Of a stretch of DNA of 64,000 bases, positions 8,205-18,554 are shown piece after piece (within the stretch, counting starts at the first letter, position 1; each line of letters starts with the position of its first letter). The notes under the pieces were generated by a model that saw only the letters and a list, made by a program, of their open reading frames with translations, made no database searches and was not told the origin of the DNA. Source of the DNA: Halobaculum sp. MBLA0147 (lineage in GTDB: Archaea > Halobacteriota > Halobacteria > Halobacteriales > Haloferacaceae); NCBI RefSeq assembly GCF_041361345.1, contig NZ_JBGKAD010000001.1, forward strand, positions 2,604,001 through 2,668,000, given 5' to 3'. A program made the translations under genes and the position numbers.

Positions 8205-9134
8205 ATGGCGTCTCAGAGACACGCACGACACGACTTCGAGGCAGAGTCGCCGACGGTGTTGACCGTCGGCAGCGAGGAGACGGCCCGCGCCGTCGCGGCG
8301 CTGGGGCCCGAGTACGACGACTACCGACCGCCGGACCCGGCGGCGGCACTCGCGCTCGTGGGACAGGTCGACTGCGTCGTCGCGACACACGACCTGCCGG
8401 GCGAGTGGGACGGATTGAGACTGTTCGCGACGATTCGAGAGCGGTCGGCACACCTCCCGTTCGTCCTGGTGACGGAGCCCGGCGACGACCGCGCCGTCGT
8501 CCGCGAGGCGTTCCAGCGCGGGATCACGGCACACGTCCGTGCCGGTGGGCCGGCCCCCGCCACGGACGGCGGGTCGGCCGGGCCCGACGACGGAGCGGCC
8601 GCGACGGACGGCAGACCGACCGCGACGGACGGTGGACGGCTCCCGGAGTCGAGCGACGAGGACGGCGAGCCCCGCGAGCCGGACGCGCAGCGACCGCCGA
8701 CGGCGTTCGTCGAGGCGTTGCGCGACCGGATCGAGGTGGCGGTCGACCACGCGGCGACGGACCGCGAGCGGGTCCGTCGGCGGACGGCCGTCGAGACGAC
8801 GACCGAGCCGGCGGCGACGGTCGACGCCGACGGCACGATCCGCGCGGCCAACGACGCGTACGCCGAGCTGTTCGGCGACGACCTCGAGACGCTCGTCGGC
8901 GGGTCGCTGTCGCGACACCTCCCGGAGGGCGACGCGGACAGACTCAGACGTGCCGGGACGGGAGTCGACACCAGCGGCGGCGACGCCACCGGTGGCGACG
9001 ACCCGTGGTACGGCTCCTGTGTCGCCTTCCACGCGGACGGCCGCGTGCTGCGGCTCCGTGCGGCCGTCTCGCCGCTCCCGGACGGCGGGTTCACGCTCCT
9101 GTTGGCGGACCCGGATGCCGTCTCGCTCGGGTGA
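8205..9134 (+). CDS. degenerate response-regulator receiver with PAS domain
   Basis: A 309-aa cytoplasmic signalling protein. Residues about 14-105 form a receiver-like domain (TVLTVGSEETARAV; DCVVATHDLPGEWDGLRLF; PFVLVTEPGDDRAV). Residues about 195-300 are a PAS domain (EPAATVDADGTIRAANDAYAELFG). A disordered Asp/Gly/Arg linker separates them. The phosphoacceptor aspartate position is Thr in ATHDLP and the conserved lysine appears to be Ala (HVRAG), so phosphorylation is doubtful. There is no kinase or DNA-binding domain. ATG 8205 was chosen; GTG 8118 would add 29 residues and sits about 40 nt after a TATA-like gtattaac (8076-8083). Confidence 0.75.
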   Translation: MASQRHARHDFEAESPTVLTVGSEETARAVAALGPEYDDYRPPDPAAALALVGQVDCVVATHDLPGEWDGLRLFATIRERSAHLPFVLVTEPGDDRAVVREAFQRGITAHVRAGGPAPATDGGSAGPDDGAAATDGRPTATDGGRLPESSDEDGEPREPDAQRPPTAFVEALRDRIEVAVDHAATDRERVRRRTAVETTTEPAATVDADGTIRAANDAYAELFGDDLETLVGGSLSRHLPEGDADRLRRAGTGVDTSGGDATGGDDPWYGSCVAFHADGRVLRLRAAVSPLPDGGFTLLLADPDAVSLG

Positions 9135-9234
9135 CCCGGAGACGGTCGAACTCCCGCACAGGGAGTCCGACCGGAACACACCGAGAGCGGGTGACGACGG
9201 TAGGTTCTTGCCGTCGAGGCGACTGCGTCCGGAC

Positions 9235-10686
9235 GTGAAGCGGCTGGTGCTCGGGGCTGGCGAGACCGGGACGGACGTGGCAGAGGCGTGTCGCCGTCGA
9301 CCGGGAGAGACGCGTGTCGTCTCGCCCGACGAGGGACACGTCGAGACACTCCGCGAGGCCGGGGTGACGGCGACGCTCGCCGACCCGACGGACCCGGACA
9401 CGTACCCGTCGACGGCAGAAGTGGTCGTCGTCGCCGACCCGGACCCGGAGACGGCCGTCGCCGCCGCCGAGACGGCTCGCGAGGCGTTCCCGGACGCAAC
9501 ACTGGTCGTGTCGGTGCCGTCGACGGCCGACGACGAGGAGCGCGAGCGACTGCTGGCGCTCGCGGACCGGACGGTCGACCGTCGGCGCGCGTTGACCGAC
9601 GCCGTCCGAACCGTGACGGACGGCGAGCGACCGCGGCGTCTCCGGCGCCTGTTGGCGACGCTGCGGTCGGCGCCGGAGCCGCTGGCGGTCGTCACACACG
9701 ACAATCCGGACCCGGACGCGATCGCGGCCGCGATGGCACTGGTGGACCTCGCCGAGCGAGTCGGGACGGAGGCGGTGGCCGGCTACACCGGGAAGATCGC
9801 CCACCAGGAGAACCGCGCGCTGGTGAACCTCCTCGACGTGGACCTCGAACACCTCGGGGGCGTCGACGTGACGGAGGCGTACGGCTCCGTCGCACTCGTC
9901 GACCACGCCGTCCCGGGCGTCAACGACAGTCTCTCGCCGACGGTCGAGCCGCTGGTCGTGATCGACCACCACACGCCCGAGGACGGTGTCGACGCGCCGT
10001 TCGTCGACGTGCGGCCGGAGATCGGGGCGACGGCGACGATGCTGACGGAGTACGTGGAGACGATGGGGATCGAACCCCGCCGGGACGTGGCGACGGCACT
10101 GACGTACGGAATCAGAGTGGACACGAGAGACTTCACGCGCGGCGTGACGCGGGCGGACTTCGAGGCGGCGGCGGCGCTCGTCGAGTACGTGGACACCGAC
10201 CTGCTCGACCGCGTCGAGTCGCCCAGTGTCTCCGCCGCGGTGTTCGAGGTGGTGGCGGCGGCGATCCGCAACCGCACCGTCGAGGGTGACGTGGTCGCCT
10301 CCTTCGTCGGGGAACTCCCGGATCGAGACACGCTCTCGCAGGCGGCCGACCGACTCCTCACGATGGAGACGGTGACGGTCGCGGTCGTGTACGGCTACCA
10401 CGACGGAACCGTCTACGTCTCCGGACGGGCACGTGGGGCAGACGTGAACCTCGGCGAGGCGCTGCGGGACGCGTTCGGGAGCGTCGGCTCGGCGGGTGGC
10501 CACGCGAGTATGGCCGGCGCGCAACTGGACTTGGGGATTCTCGGGGAGACGGACGATCCCGAGCAGTTGCGGTCCGTGCTAGAGGAGGTCGTCGCAGACC
10601 GGCTGTTCGACACGCTCCCCGGGACGCGCCGTCCGTCGACGGCCGACGGACCGTGGTCGCCGACCGTCACACCAGGCGGGGAGTGA
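9235..10686 (+). CDS. DHH-family phosphoesterase with N-terminal NAD-binding-like domain
   Basis: A 483-aa protein. Residues 1-100 (LVLGAGETGTDVAEAC) resemble a TrkA-N/Rossmann nucleotide-binding domain. Residues about 145-320 are a DHH phosphoesterase domain with its metal motifs VTHDNPDPDAIAAA, LVDHAVPG and VVIDHHTPE. The C-terminal part carries the DHHA1-type GSAGGHASMAGAQLD. Families with this layout hydrolyse small nucleotides or oligonucleotides such as nanoRNA or cyclic dinucleotide products; the substrate here is not known. Start GTG 9235 precedes the conserved glycine motif. The frame is open far upstream, but that part overlaps the receiver-PAS gene. Confidence 0.85.
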   Translation: MKRLVLGAGETGTDVAEACRRRPGETRVVSPDEGHVETLREAGVTATLADPTDPDTYPSTAEVVVVADPDPETAVAAAETAREAFPDATLVVSVPSTADDEERERLLALADRTVDRRRALTDAVRTVTDGERPRRLRRLLATLRSAPEPLAVVTHDNPDPDAIAAAMALVDLAERVGTEAVAGYTGKIAHQENRALVNLLDVDLEHLGGVDVTEAYGSVALVDHAVPGVNDSLSPTVEPLVVIDHHTPEDGVDAPFVDVRPEIGATATMLTEYVETMGIEPRRDVATALTYGIRVDTRDFTRGVTRADFEAAAALVEYVDTDLLDRVESPSVSAAVFEVVAAAIRNRTVEGDVVASFVGELPDRDTLSQAADRLLTMETVTVAVVYGYHDGTVYVSGRARGADVNLGEALRDAFGSVGSAGGHASMAGAQLDLGILGETDDPEQLRSVLEEVVADRLFDTLPGTRRPSTADGPWSPTVTPGGE

Positions 10687-10757
10687 TCGACCGTGTCCGA
10701 CGAAGTGTGACACGTCGTTCACGCAGGACTCATTACCGCGCCGCTCGACCGACGACC

Positions 10758-11120
10758 GTGAGCGACGACGGTGTCGACCTGACGGACTTCGCCGACGCGC
10801 CGTCCGACGCGGACGACGAGCGCCGCGAGAGCGACGGCGCGTCCGAGGGAGACGACACCGTCGAGACCGACGGCGCGGCCGAGAGAGACGACACCGCCGA
10901 GAGCGACGGCGACACGGCGCCCGATACTACGGAGTCGGACACAGACGCGGACGAGGAGTCCGACCCGGCGGTCGACCCGGAGACGGTCTCCCCGGTGACG
11001 GGGACGTTCGCGTCCGGGCCGGACGAGCGGACGTGTGCCCGCTGTGAGACGGCGGTGCGGACGCTGTGGCACGACGCGGACGCCGACGGCTACGTCTGTG
11101 CCGACTGCAAGGAGTGGTGA
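10758..11120 (+). CDS. acidic haloarchaeal zinc-ribbon protein
   Basis: A 120-aa protein. About 80 residues of Asp/Glu/Ser/Thr-rich, probably disordered sequence precede a compact C-terminal zinc ribbon with two CxxC knuckles (TCARCETAVRTLWH and YVCADCKEW). Small proteins with this design are common in Halobacteria and uncharacterised. Start GTG 10758 lies about 24 nt after a cattacc box, consistent with leaderless transcription. The acidic region contains repeated ERDDTxExDG-like units. Confidence 0.75.
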   Translation: MSDDGVDLTDFADAPSDADDERRESDGASEGDDTVETDGAAERDDTAESDGDTAPDTTESDTDADEESDPAVDPETVSPVTGTFASGPDERTCARCETAVRTLWHDADADGYVCADCKEW

Positions 11121-11205
11121 GGGTCCCCGGCCGCCGGCGTCGTACGGCTCCGAGACGCCAGTTCCGACAGAAGACACTTGTCACGTCCCCAGTCGTTGAC
11201 GAACG

Positions 11206-13599
11206 ATGCCCTCCGACGACGACACGACCGACGGGTGGCGTCGGCGCCGCCTCCTGGGTGTCGGTGCCGCCGGCGCCGCGCTCGGGCTCGCCGGCTGTAC
11301 AGACTCGCTCGGCGACACCGACACCGGGACGGCGGCGAACCAGCCCTCGCCGAGCGGCTCGACGGTGGCACCCACCTCCGAGAGCGACGGGTCTCCCTCG
11401 GCCTCGCTCCCCTCGTCGCTCGCTCTCCGAGGTCCCTGGCCGACGCCGCGCGCCGACCCCGCGAACACGGGTCGCGTGGACGCGCCCGGCCCGCGTGGGA
11501 CGCCGTCCGTCCGGTGGCGTAGTGCGATCTCACTGCAGACGGACACCCTCGCGGCCGTCGGACCGGACGGGCCAGTGGCGACACGGCAGGACGGGCTCGT
11601 CGTCGCGCTCGACCACGACGGGGCGGTCCGGTGGCGACGGCGAGTGGTCCCGGAGACGTACGCCGCGTCCGTCGTCGCGAGCGACGGCACCGTCGTCACC
11701 GCGGGGCTCGACGGGAGGGTCGTCGCACACGACCGCGACGGGACCGAGCGGTGGCACGTGTCGACACCCGAGTCGCTGTACCCACCGCACGCCGGCGACG
11801 CGACGCCGCTGGCGGTCGCCGGCGACGACGTGCTCGTCGCCCACCCGCAGGGACGCGTGTTCGCGTTCGGGCTGGCCGACGGCACCCGTCGGTGGGAGAC
11901 GGATGTCCCCCGTTCACCACACCGACCGGCGGTCGTCGACGGCCGCGCCGTCCTCGTCTGTGAGGGGACGGACGGCCGCGACGAGCCGACACTGCTGTCG
12001 CTGGCGCTCGCGGACGGGCGCCGCGAGTGGGCACGGACCGTCCCCGGTCCGATCTCCGTCGGCCCCGGCACAGACGGCGAGCGAGTCTACACCGGCAGCA
12101 TCCACGGACGTGTGGCGGCACACGCACTCGTCGACGGCGCGGACCTGTGGGCCGAGCGACTCCCCGAACGGGCGTGGGTGAGCACGATTCCGACGCCGTT
12201 CGCGGGGCGCGTGTGGGTCGGGACGCTCGACGAGGGCCTGTTCGCGGTCGACGCCGACAGCGTGCAGGCTCGCGTCGGCGTCGAGAGTCCACTGACCCCG
12301 GCGACGGACGACGAACTGCTGTACACCGCCGTGACCGCGACGGGTGGGACGCCGGTCGCCGGCTCCGGGACCGTGGTCGCAGTCGACGGGTCGGGCGACG
12401 TGCGCTGGCGACGACGGACGACCGGCTTCCCCAACGGGCACGTCCACCTCGACGGCGACGGCGTCGTCGTCGGGACGGACGCCGGGGTCACGACCGCGCT
12501 CGCGGCGACGGACGGGGAGCCGCGCTGGCGCGCGGTCGAACGGCCGCGACGACTCCCGACACCCGTCGTCGGGCCCCGAGCCCTCTACGTGGGCGACCGC
12601 TCGGACCACGTCTCCGGGATGACGCTCGACCGGGGTCTCCAGCACCTCTGGGGGACCCGGTTCGACGGGACTCCGACGGACCCGGTGTCGACGACCGTCG
12701 GTGTCGTGGCCGGTGGCCGCGACGGCGGCCTCGCCGCGACGCCACCCTCGGAGGTGTTCGAGGCGCCGGGTCGACTCACTATCACCCCGACGCCGGAGCC
12801 GGACGCGACCCCGGAACCCCACGTCGACTACCCGTCGCCGGACCCACTCTGGCGGCGGGCACTGGACGAGCCGGTCCACACGGTCGCCGCCGCGCCGACC
12901 CACGGTCCGGACGACGCGGGACGGCTCTACCTCGGGACGGACTCGGGTGTCGTCGCCGCCTCGCCGGGTGGCGAGGTGCAGTGGCGGCAGACACTCGAGG
13001 GGGCGGTCGCGCGCCCACCGGCGGTCGACGAGACGGGACTGTACGCGACGACGACCGCCGGGCGGACCGTCGCACTCGACACGACGGGGACGGTGCGGTG
13101 GCGGACGGCGGTCGGCGAGCGCCCGACGACGCCCGCGCTCGCGACCGGGGTGGGACAGGTGCTCGTCGGGAGTGCCGACGGCGTGGTCGCGCTCGCGACC
13201 GCCGACGGGAGCCAGGTCTGGGAGGGGACCGACGCCCCGGTGGTCGCGGCGCCGGCAGTGGCACGGGGCGAGGCGGACGGCGGCGAGTCGGACGAGGGCG
13301 AACTGGCTGTCGTCGCAGACAGACCCGGCTCGATCGAGGGGCTCCGACTCCCGGCGGGAACGACCGAGTGGCGCGTCGACGCGGGCGCACCCGTCCACGG
13401 GTCCCCGGCAGTCGCCGACGGCGTGGCGTACCTCGGGACGCGTGGCGGCGAACTCCTCGCCGTCCGCGTCGGCGACGGGACGGTCCAGTGGCGACTGTCG
13501 CTGGGCGACTGGGTGGACGGCGCGCCGGTCGTCGGCCACGGCGCGGTGTTCGTCGTCGACCAGTCCGGCTCGGTGAGCGCGGTCGTCGGTGAGAAGTGA
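11206..13599 (+). CDS. PQQ-like beta-propeller Tat lipoprotein
   Basis: A 797-aa lipoprotein. The N-terminus has a twin-arginine signal and lipobox (RRRRLLGVGAAGAALGLAGC) with the lipidated Cys near residue 31. It is followed by a Ser/Thr-rich linker and a PQQ/quinoprotein-like beta-propeller built of many blades of the form AxDGxxxWRxxxxxP (for instance GAVRWRRRVVPETY, TLEGAVARPPAVDETGLY). Such proteins stand on the outer face of the membrane; substrate and partners are unknown. A second protein of the same design is encoded at 56331. A TATA-like cacttgtc lies about 29 nt before ATG. Confidence 0.85.
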   Translation: MPSDDDTTDGWRRRRLLGVGAAGAALGLAGCTDSLGDTDTGTAANQPSPSGSTVAPTSESDGSPSASLPSSLALRGPWPTPRADPANTGRVDAPGPRGTPSVRWRSAISLQTDTLAAVGPDGPVATRQDGLVVALDHDGAVRWRRRVVPETYAASVVASDGTVVTAGLDGRVVAHDRDGTERWHVSTPESLYPPHAGDATPLAVAGDDVLVAHPQGRVFAFGLADGTRRWETDVPRSPHRPAVVDGRAVLVCEGTDGRDEPTLLSLALADGRREWARTVPGPISVGPGTDGERVYTGSIHGRVAAHALVDGADLWAERLPERAWVSTIPTPFAGRVWVGTLDEGLFAVDADSVQARVGVESPLTPATDDELLYTAVTATGGTPVAGSGTVVAVDGSGDVRWRRRTTGFPNGHVHLDGDGVVVGTDAGVTTALAATDGEPRWRAVERPRRLPTPVVGPRALYVGDRSDHVSGMTLDRGLQHLWGTRFDGTPTDPVSTTVGVVAGGRDGGLAATPPSEVFEAPGRLTITPTPEPDATPEPHVDYPSPDPLWRRALDEPVHTVAAAPTHGPDDAGRLYLGTDSGVVAASPGGEVQWRQTLEGAVARPPAVDETGLYATTTAGRTVALDTTGTVRWRTAVGERPTTPALATGVGQVLVGSADGVVALATADGSQVWEGTDAPVVAAPAVARGEADGGESDEGELAVVADRPGSIEGLRLPAGTTEWRVDAGAPVHGSPAVADGVAYLGTRGGELLAVRVGDGTVQWRLSLGDWVDGAPVVGHGAVFVVDQSGSVSAVVGEK

Positions 13600-13621
13600 G
13601 CTACCGACGGCCGTCACACGC

Positions 13622-15412
13622 CTACCCCAGTCGTGTGTTCTCGCGCTCGAACCCACGTGCCAGCGTCGCCTCGTCGACGCGCAACACCGTGGGACGGCCG
13701 TGCGGACAGGCGTACGGTCGCTCGCACTCGCTCAGCCGGTCGAGCAACTGCCGCGCGGTCTCGTCGTCCACCGTCTCACCCGCCCGCAGCGACGGGTGAC
13801 ACGCCACCTCCGCGAGCAGGTCTTCGCGCGGCGTCGGCGTCTCGCCGCGCGCCAGCGTGGCCGCGACCTCCCGGAGCGACTCGGGGGCGGCGGCGCGCCC
13901 GAGCGGCGCCGGGACCGCCGTGACGCGCACCGTGTCGCCGCCGAACTCGCGCACCGCGAATCCCAACTGGCGGAGCCGGTCGGCGTAGTGTTCGACCGCC
14001 GCCACGACGCCGGGATCGAGTGTCACCGTCGCCGGCGGGTCGACGGCCCGACTCGGCACCGCTTCGTCGGCGACGCGTGCCCGGAGGCGTTCGAAGGTGA
14101 CCCGTTCGTGGGCGGCGTGCTGGTCGACGACGAGTAGGTCCTCGTCCGCCTCACACAGTAGGTAGAGATCGCGGTACTGCCCGACGACGCGCGCCGTCGC
14201 GAGCGTGTCGTCCGTCTCGGCGTCGACGGCGTCGAGGGCCGTCTCGAGGTCGACGGCCGTCTCCGCCGGCCGGTCCAACTCCGCCGTCGAGAGGGCGTCC
14301 GCGACCGCGTCGGCGACCACGTCCGCGATCGCTTCGCTCGCGGCGAGGGCGACGCGCTCTTTCGCCGGGTGGACGTTCGGGTCGACGGCCGTCGGCGGGA
14401 CCGTCAGACAGACGACCGCGACCGGCTCTCGGCCGTCCGGGAGTAGCCGTCCGTAGCCGCGCCGGACCGCCCGCGCCAGCCCGTCGTCGGTCACCGGGCG
14501 CCCGTTCACAGCGACGTGGACCCCACGGCGGTCCGACCGCGTGACGGCGGGTGAACAGAGTCGCCCCGACACCGTGACCGCGTCGGCGTCGTCGCCGGCC
14601 ACCACTCCGTCTGTCTCTTCGCCACCCGCCACTCCGCCGGTCTCGTCACCGTCTCCGACGCCGTCCGACTCGTCGAGCCCCGGCACCGACGCCGTCGTCT
14701 CACACGACACCGCGGCGGCAGCGGTCTCCCGGTCGTAGACGGCGAGGAGCGCATCCGTCCGACCGGTCCCGGGTGTCGACTGCACGGGGTCGCCGTCGTG
14801 GACCACCTCGAACGCCACGTCGGCGTGGACCAGTGCGTACCGACTCACGAGCCGCGAGATCCGACCGAACTCCGTCTCCGGCGCGGCCAACCCCTCCCGG
14901 CGTGCCGGACGGTCCGCGAACAGTCCCTCGACGGTGACGGTCGTCCCCCGCCCACGACTCGTCTCCGCCGTCGTGACCGTCTGATCGCCGGCCGTCCCGC
15001 GGACGGTCAGGTCCGTCGCCGCGCCACCGCCGTCGTTCGTGACGAGGTGGACCGTCTCCGCCGCGTCGACGACGCTGGCGAGTGCCTCCCCACGGAACCC
15101 GAGCGTGTCGACCCCCGCGAGGTCGCTCGCGGCGTCGATCTTGCTCGTCGTGTGCGGCCGGACGGCGCGACGGGCGTCCGCGGCCGAGAGCCCGTGGCCG
15201 TCGTCGGCGACGACGATCCGGTCGGTGCCGTCGCCGTCCACGCGGACGGTGACCCGCGAGGCGTCGGCGTCGAGCGCGTTCTCGACGAGTTCCGCGACGA
15301 CGCGCGCCGGACGGGTGATCACCTCGCCGGCCGCGATCCGTTCGACCGTCTCCGTCGGGAGTGTCGAGATCCGCCCCTCGCCAGACGTGGGCGTGTCTCC
15401 CGACACGGTCAC
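13622..15412 (-). CDS. mutL: DNA mismatch repair protein MutL
   Basis: A 596-aa MutL, the ATPase/endonuclease matchmaker of mismatch repair. GHKL ATPase motifs are at residues about 30-110: [21 protein letters not shown] (DDG in place of the usual DNG), HTTSKI and GFRGEALAS. The C-terminal domain carries the metal-dependent nicking motif [12 protein letters not shown] (near residue 427), plus [10 protein letters not shown] and the CPHGRP motif (about 570). It is therefore an endonuclease-type MutL, as in organisms without MutH. A 40-residue Gly/Asp/Glu-rich insertion lies near residues 235-275. GTG start 15412 overlaps the mutS stop by 4 bp, so the two are cotranscribed with translational coupling. 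Confidence 0.96.
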   Translation of the reverse strand: MTVSGDTPTSGEGRISTLPTETVERIAAGEVITRPARVVAELVENALDADASRVTVRVDGDGTDRIVVADDGHGLSAADARRAVRPHTTSKIDAASDLAGVDTLGFRGEALASVVDAAETVHLVTNDGGGAATDLTVRGTAGDQTVTTAETSRGRGTTVTVEGLFADRPARREGLAAPETEFGRISRLVSRYALVHADVAFEVVHDGDPVQSTPGTGRTDALLAVYDRETAAAAVSCETTASVPGLDESDGVGDGDETGGVAGGEETDGVVAGDDADAVTVSGRLCSPAVTRSDRRGVHVAVNGRPVTDDGLARAVRRGYGRLLPDGREPVAVVCLTVPPTAVDPNVHPAKERVALAASEAIADVVADAVADALSTAELDRPAETAVDLETALDAVDAETDDTLATARVVGQYRDLYLLCEADEDLLVVDQHAAHERVTFERLRARVADEAVPSRAVDPPATVTLDPGVVAAVEHYADRLRQLGFAVREFGGDTVRVTAVPAPLGRAAAPESLREVAATLARGETPTPREDLLAEVACHPSLRAGETVDDETARQLLDRLSECERPYACPHGRPTVLRVDEATLARGFERENTRLG

Positions 15413-18405
15413 ACACCTCCGTCGGTGTCCGTGTCGATCCCGGCGTCCTCGACGCGTCGCTGGAGGTCGTGGAGTCGTTCCAGCGCCTCCATCGGCGTCG
15501 TCCGGGCGGCGTCGAACGCGGCCAACTCGGCCACCACCTCGCGGACCGCCGGGTTGCGGTCGGTGCGGTTCTCGTTCTCGTCCTCGTCTCCGTCTCTACC
15601 ATCGTTCCCGTCCGCGGACTCCGGACGTACGTCTCGGAGTGTCGCCTGTCCGTTCGTCGTCTCGTCGGCCGCGCGCTCCGCGCCGCGCTCGCCGGCCGCG
15701 GCCACGGCGTCGTCTTCATCACCCGTCAAGTGGTCGGTGTCGTCGTCGCCTTCACCACCCGCCGAGCGGCCGGTGTCGTCGTCACCACCCGTCGAGTGGC
15801 TGGTGTCCCCGTCGTCGGCTGCGACCAACTCCCGGGCGCGGTCGACGACCGGCTGGGGGACGCCGGCCATCTCCGCCACCTCGACGCCGTACGACGAGGA
15901 GGCGGCGCCCTCGCGCACCCGGTGGAGGAAGGTCACGTCCCCGTCCTCCCGGCGCGCCGCGAAGTGGCGGTTTCGCACCCGCTGGAGTCGGTCTGCCAAC
16001 CCGGTGAGATCGTGGTAGTGAGTGGCGAAGATCGTCGTCGCGCCCACCTCGTCGTGGAGGAACTCGACGGCGGCGCGGGCGATGGCGTGGCCGTCGGCCG
16101 TCGACGTCCCGCGCCCGACCTCGTCGAGCAACACCAGCGAGCGCCCCGTCGCGTCGTGGAGGATGTCCGTCAACTCCGCCATCTCGCGCATGAACGTCGA
16201 CTGTCCGCCGGCGATGTCGTCGCTCGCCCCGACGCGAGTGAACACGCGGTCGACGACCGGAAGCTGTGCCGCGGTCGCCGGGACGAAACTGCCGGCCTGG
16301 GCCAACACGACCGCCAACGCCACCTGTCGCATGTACGTCGACTTGCCGCTCATGTTCGGTCCGGTCAACAGCGTGACGCTCCCGGCGGGCAGCGTCGCGT
16401 CGTTCGGGACGAACTCCGTCTCCGTCCGCTCGACCACCGGGTGGCGACCGCGCTCGATCTCGAACGGTGGTCGGTCGACGGTCGTCTCACTCGGCGGCTG
16501 GTCGGGGGTCCCCTCGCCCGGTGTCCGGTCGGTGGCGGGCCCGGTCGCCGAGCGATCGGCGTCCGCGCCACCCGTCGGCCCGTCGCCGCGCTCCGGCTCC
16601 GACGCGACGATCTCCGGCCGACAGTAGTCGTGCTCGACGGCGACGGTCGCCAGCGCGGCGAGTGTGTCGAGTCGCGCGACGGCGTCCGCCGTCGCCTGGA
16701 CGCGCTCGCTCTCTGCCGCGACCCGCTCGCGCACCTCACAGAACAGCTCGTACTCCAACTCGTCGCTGCGCTCCTCGGCGCTCAGGATCTCGTCCTCTCG
16801 GCGCTTGAGCTCCGGGGTGTAGAACCGCTCGGCGTTCTTCAGCGTCTGCCGCCGGGTGTAGTCGTCCGGCACCGCGTCGAGGTGGCTGTTCGTCACCTCG
16901 ATGTAGTAACCGTGGACCTGCGTGTACCCCACCTCCAGGTTGTCGATCCCCGTTCGCTCGCGCTCGCGGGCCTCCAGGTCGGCGACCCACTCCCGGCCCG
17001 CCCGCGCCGTCGCCCGCAACTCGTCCAACTCCGCGTCGAACCCCTCGCGGATCACGTCCCCCTCCGTCACGACCTGCGGTGGGTCGGCGACGATCGCCTC
17101 GTCGAGCAACTCCCGCAGGTCCGTCAGCGGTGCCAGCGCCTCGCGAACGTCTGCGAGCGCCTCCACCCCGTCGAGTGCGTCTCGCAACTCCGGAACGACG
17201 GCCAGGGTGTCCGCCAGCGAGCGGAGGTCGCGTGCGTCGGCACGCTCGCGGGCCGCACGTGTCACGAGTCGTTCGAGATCGTAGACGGCGTCGAGGTGGT
17301 CCCGCACCGCGGCGCGTGTCAGTCCGTCGTCTGCCAGTGCCGCCACGGCGTCGTGGCGGGCGCTGATCGCCTCGGCGTCGACGAGCGGTCGTCGGAGCCA
17401 CGCCTCCAGCCGCCGCCGTCCCAGTGCCGACCGCGTCTCGTCGACCGTCTCGACGAGCGTCTGACCCGAGGGTGTGTGCGCCTCGAACAGCTCCAGCCCG
17501 CGGAGCGCGGTCGCGTCGAGTCGCAGCGAGCGCCGGGGGTCCGTCCGGCGGACGCGCGCGACGTACGACAGCGGCCCGTCGTCACCCTGCGTGTACTCGG
17601 CGTACGCCAACAGCGCCCCGGCCGCGACGCGCTCGACGGGTGCGAGCCGATCCGGATCGGTGTAGGGGTGCAGCCGCTCCCGAGCGGCGGCCGGCGCGAA
17701 GGCGTCCGCGTCGAAGGTCGTCGTCGTCGCGTCCGTGTCGAGACGCGCTCGTACCTCTCCGTCGACGCTCGGCCCGAGGAGCAACTCCGCCGGTGCGACG
17801 CGTGCCACCTCGTCGGCGACGGCGGGGAGCGACCCGCTCGTCACCGCACACTCGCCGGTGGACACGTCGACGTGCGCCAGCCCGTACGCGGGCTCGTCGG
17901 TGTCGTCCGCGTCGGGTCGTGCGGAGCGGTCGCCGTTCCTGCCGGCCGCGGCGTCGTCGCCGGCCAGCCGGTCGGCGCTCGCCAGGCAGGCGACGTAGTT
18001 GTTGGCGCCGTCGCCGAGCAGTTCGTCGTCGACGACGGTACCTGGCGTGAGCACCCGCGTGACGGCGCGGTCGACGAGGCCGGTCGTCTCCTCGGGGTCC
18101 TCGACCTGGTCCGCGACGGCGAGACGGTGGCCGGCGTCGAGGAGCCTGTCGAGGTAGGTGGCGGCGTTGTCGACCGGGACGCCACAGGCGGTGTAGGTGC
18201 CGGTGGAGTCCTCGCGTTCGATGCGGGTGAGTTCACAGACGCGGGCGACCTCGTCGGCCGTCTCGCAGAAGGCCTTGTAGAAGTCGCCGACGCGGAACAA
18301 CAACAGCGCGTCGTCGTACGTCTCGGCCAACTCGACGTACTGCGAGAGCATCGGCGTCAGCTCCTCGCGACGCTCGAGCAACTTCGCCGGTGCGCCCGTC
18401 GGCAT
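15409..18405 (-). CDS. mutS: DNA mismatch repair protein MutS
   Basis: A 998-aa MutS1-type mismatch sensor, longer than the usual ~850 aa because of acidic linkers. The domains are an N-terminal mismatch-binding domain ([12 protein letters not shown] near residue 40, [17 protein letters not shown]), connector, lever/clamp, and ABC-type ATPase with Walker A GPNMSGKS (about 678) and Walker [11 protein letters not shown] (about 760). The mismatch-wedging Phe-x-Glu motif reads Phe-Tyr-Lys here. Low-complexity linkers sit near residues 605-645 and 880-970. ATG 18405 fits the family start; an upstream start adds 25 unlikely residues. It heads the mutS-mutL operon, divergent from the DUF2103 gene. 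Confidence 0.95.
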   Translation of the reverse strand: MPTGAPAKLLERREELTPMLSQYVELAETYDDALLLFRVGDFYKAFCETADEVARVCELTRIEREDSTGTYTACGVPVDNAATYLDRLLDAGHRLAVADQVEDPEETTGLVDRAVTRVLTPGTVVDDELLGDGANNYVACLASADRLAGDDAAAGRNGDRSARPDADDTDEPAYGLAHVDVSTGECAVTSGSLPAVADEVARVAPAELLLGPSVDGEVRARLDTDATTTTFDADAFAPAAARERLHPYTDPDRLAPVERVAAGALLAYAEYTQGDDGPLSYVARVRRTDPRRSLRLDATALRGLELFEAHTPSGQTLVETVDETRSALGRRRLEAWLRRPLVDAEAISARHDAVAALADDGLTRAAVRDHLDAVYDLERLVTRAARERADARDLRSLADTLAVVPELRDALDGVEALADVREALAPLTDLRELLDEAIVADPPQVVTEGDVIREGFDAELDELRATARAGREWVADLEARERERTGIDNLEVGYTQVHGYYIEVTNSHLDAVPDDYTRRQTLKNAERFYTPELKRREDEILSAEERSDELEYELFCEVRERVAAESERVQATADAVARLDTLAALATVAVEHDYCRPEIVASEPERGDGPTGGADADRSATGPATDRTPGEGTPDQPPSETTVDRPPFEIERGRHPVVERTETEFVPNDATLPAGSVTLLTGPNMSGKSTYMRQVALAVVLAQAGSFVPATAAQLPVVDRVFTRVGASDDIAGGQSTFMREMAELTDILHDATGRSLVLLDEVGRGTSTADGHAIARAAVEFLHDEVGATTIFATHYHDLTGLADRLQRVRNRHFAARREDGDVTFLHRVREGAASSSYGVEVAEMAGVPQPVVDRARELVAADDGDTSHSTGGDDDTGRSAGGEGDDDTDHLTGDEDDAVAAAGERGAERAADETTNGQATLRDVRPESADGNDGRDGDEDENENRTDRNPAVREVVAELAAFDAARTTPMEALERLHDLQRRVEDAGIDTDTDGGV

Positions 18406-18554
18406 GGTCGTGTCGTGGTGGGGTCGGCGACCGACGAAAGCGTTCCGAACGGTACGGGCCGGCGCGTGGACCTCGCACATCGCGAGAGGGGTCGGTGCGC
18501 CGCAGCCGGTACAGAACGGACGCTCTTTTCACCGGGAGCGACGTACCACACACG

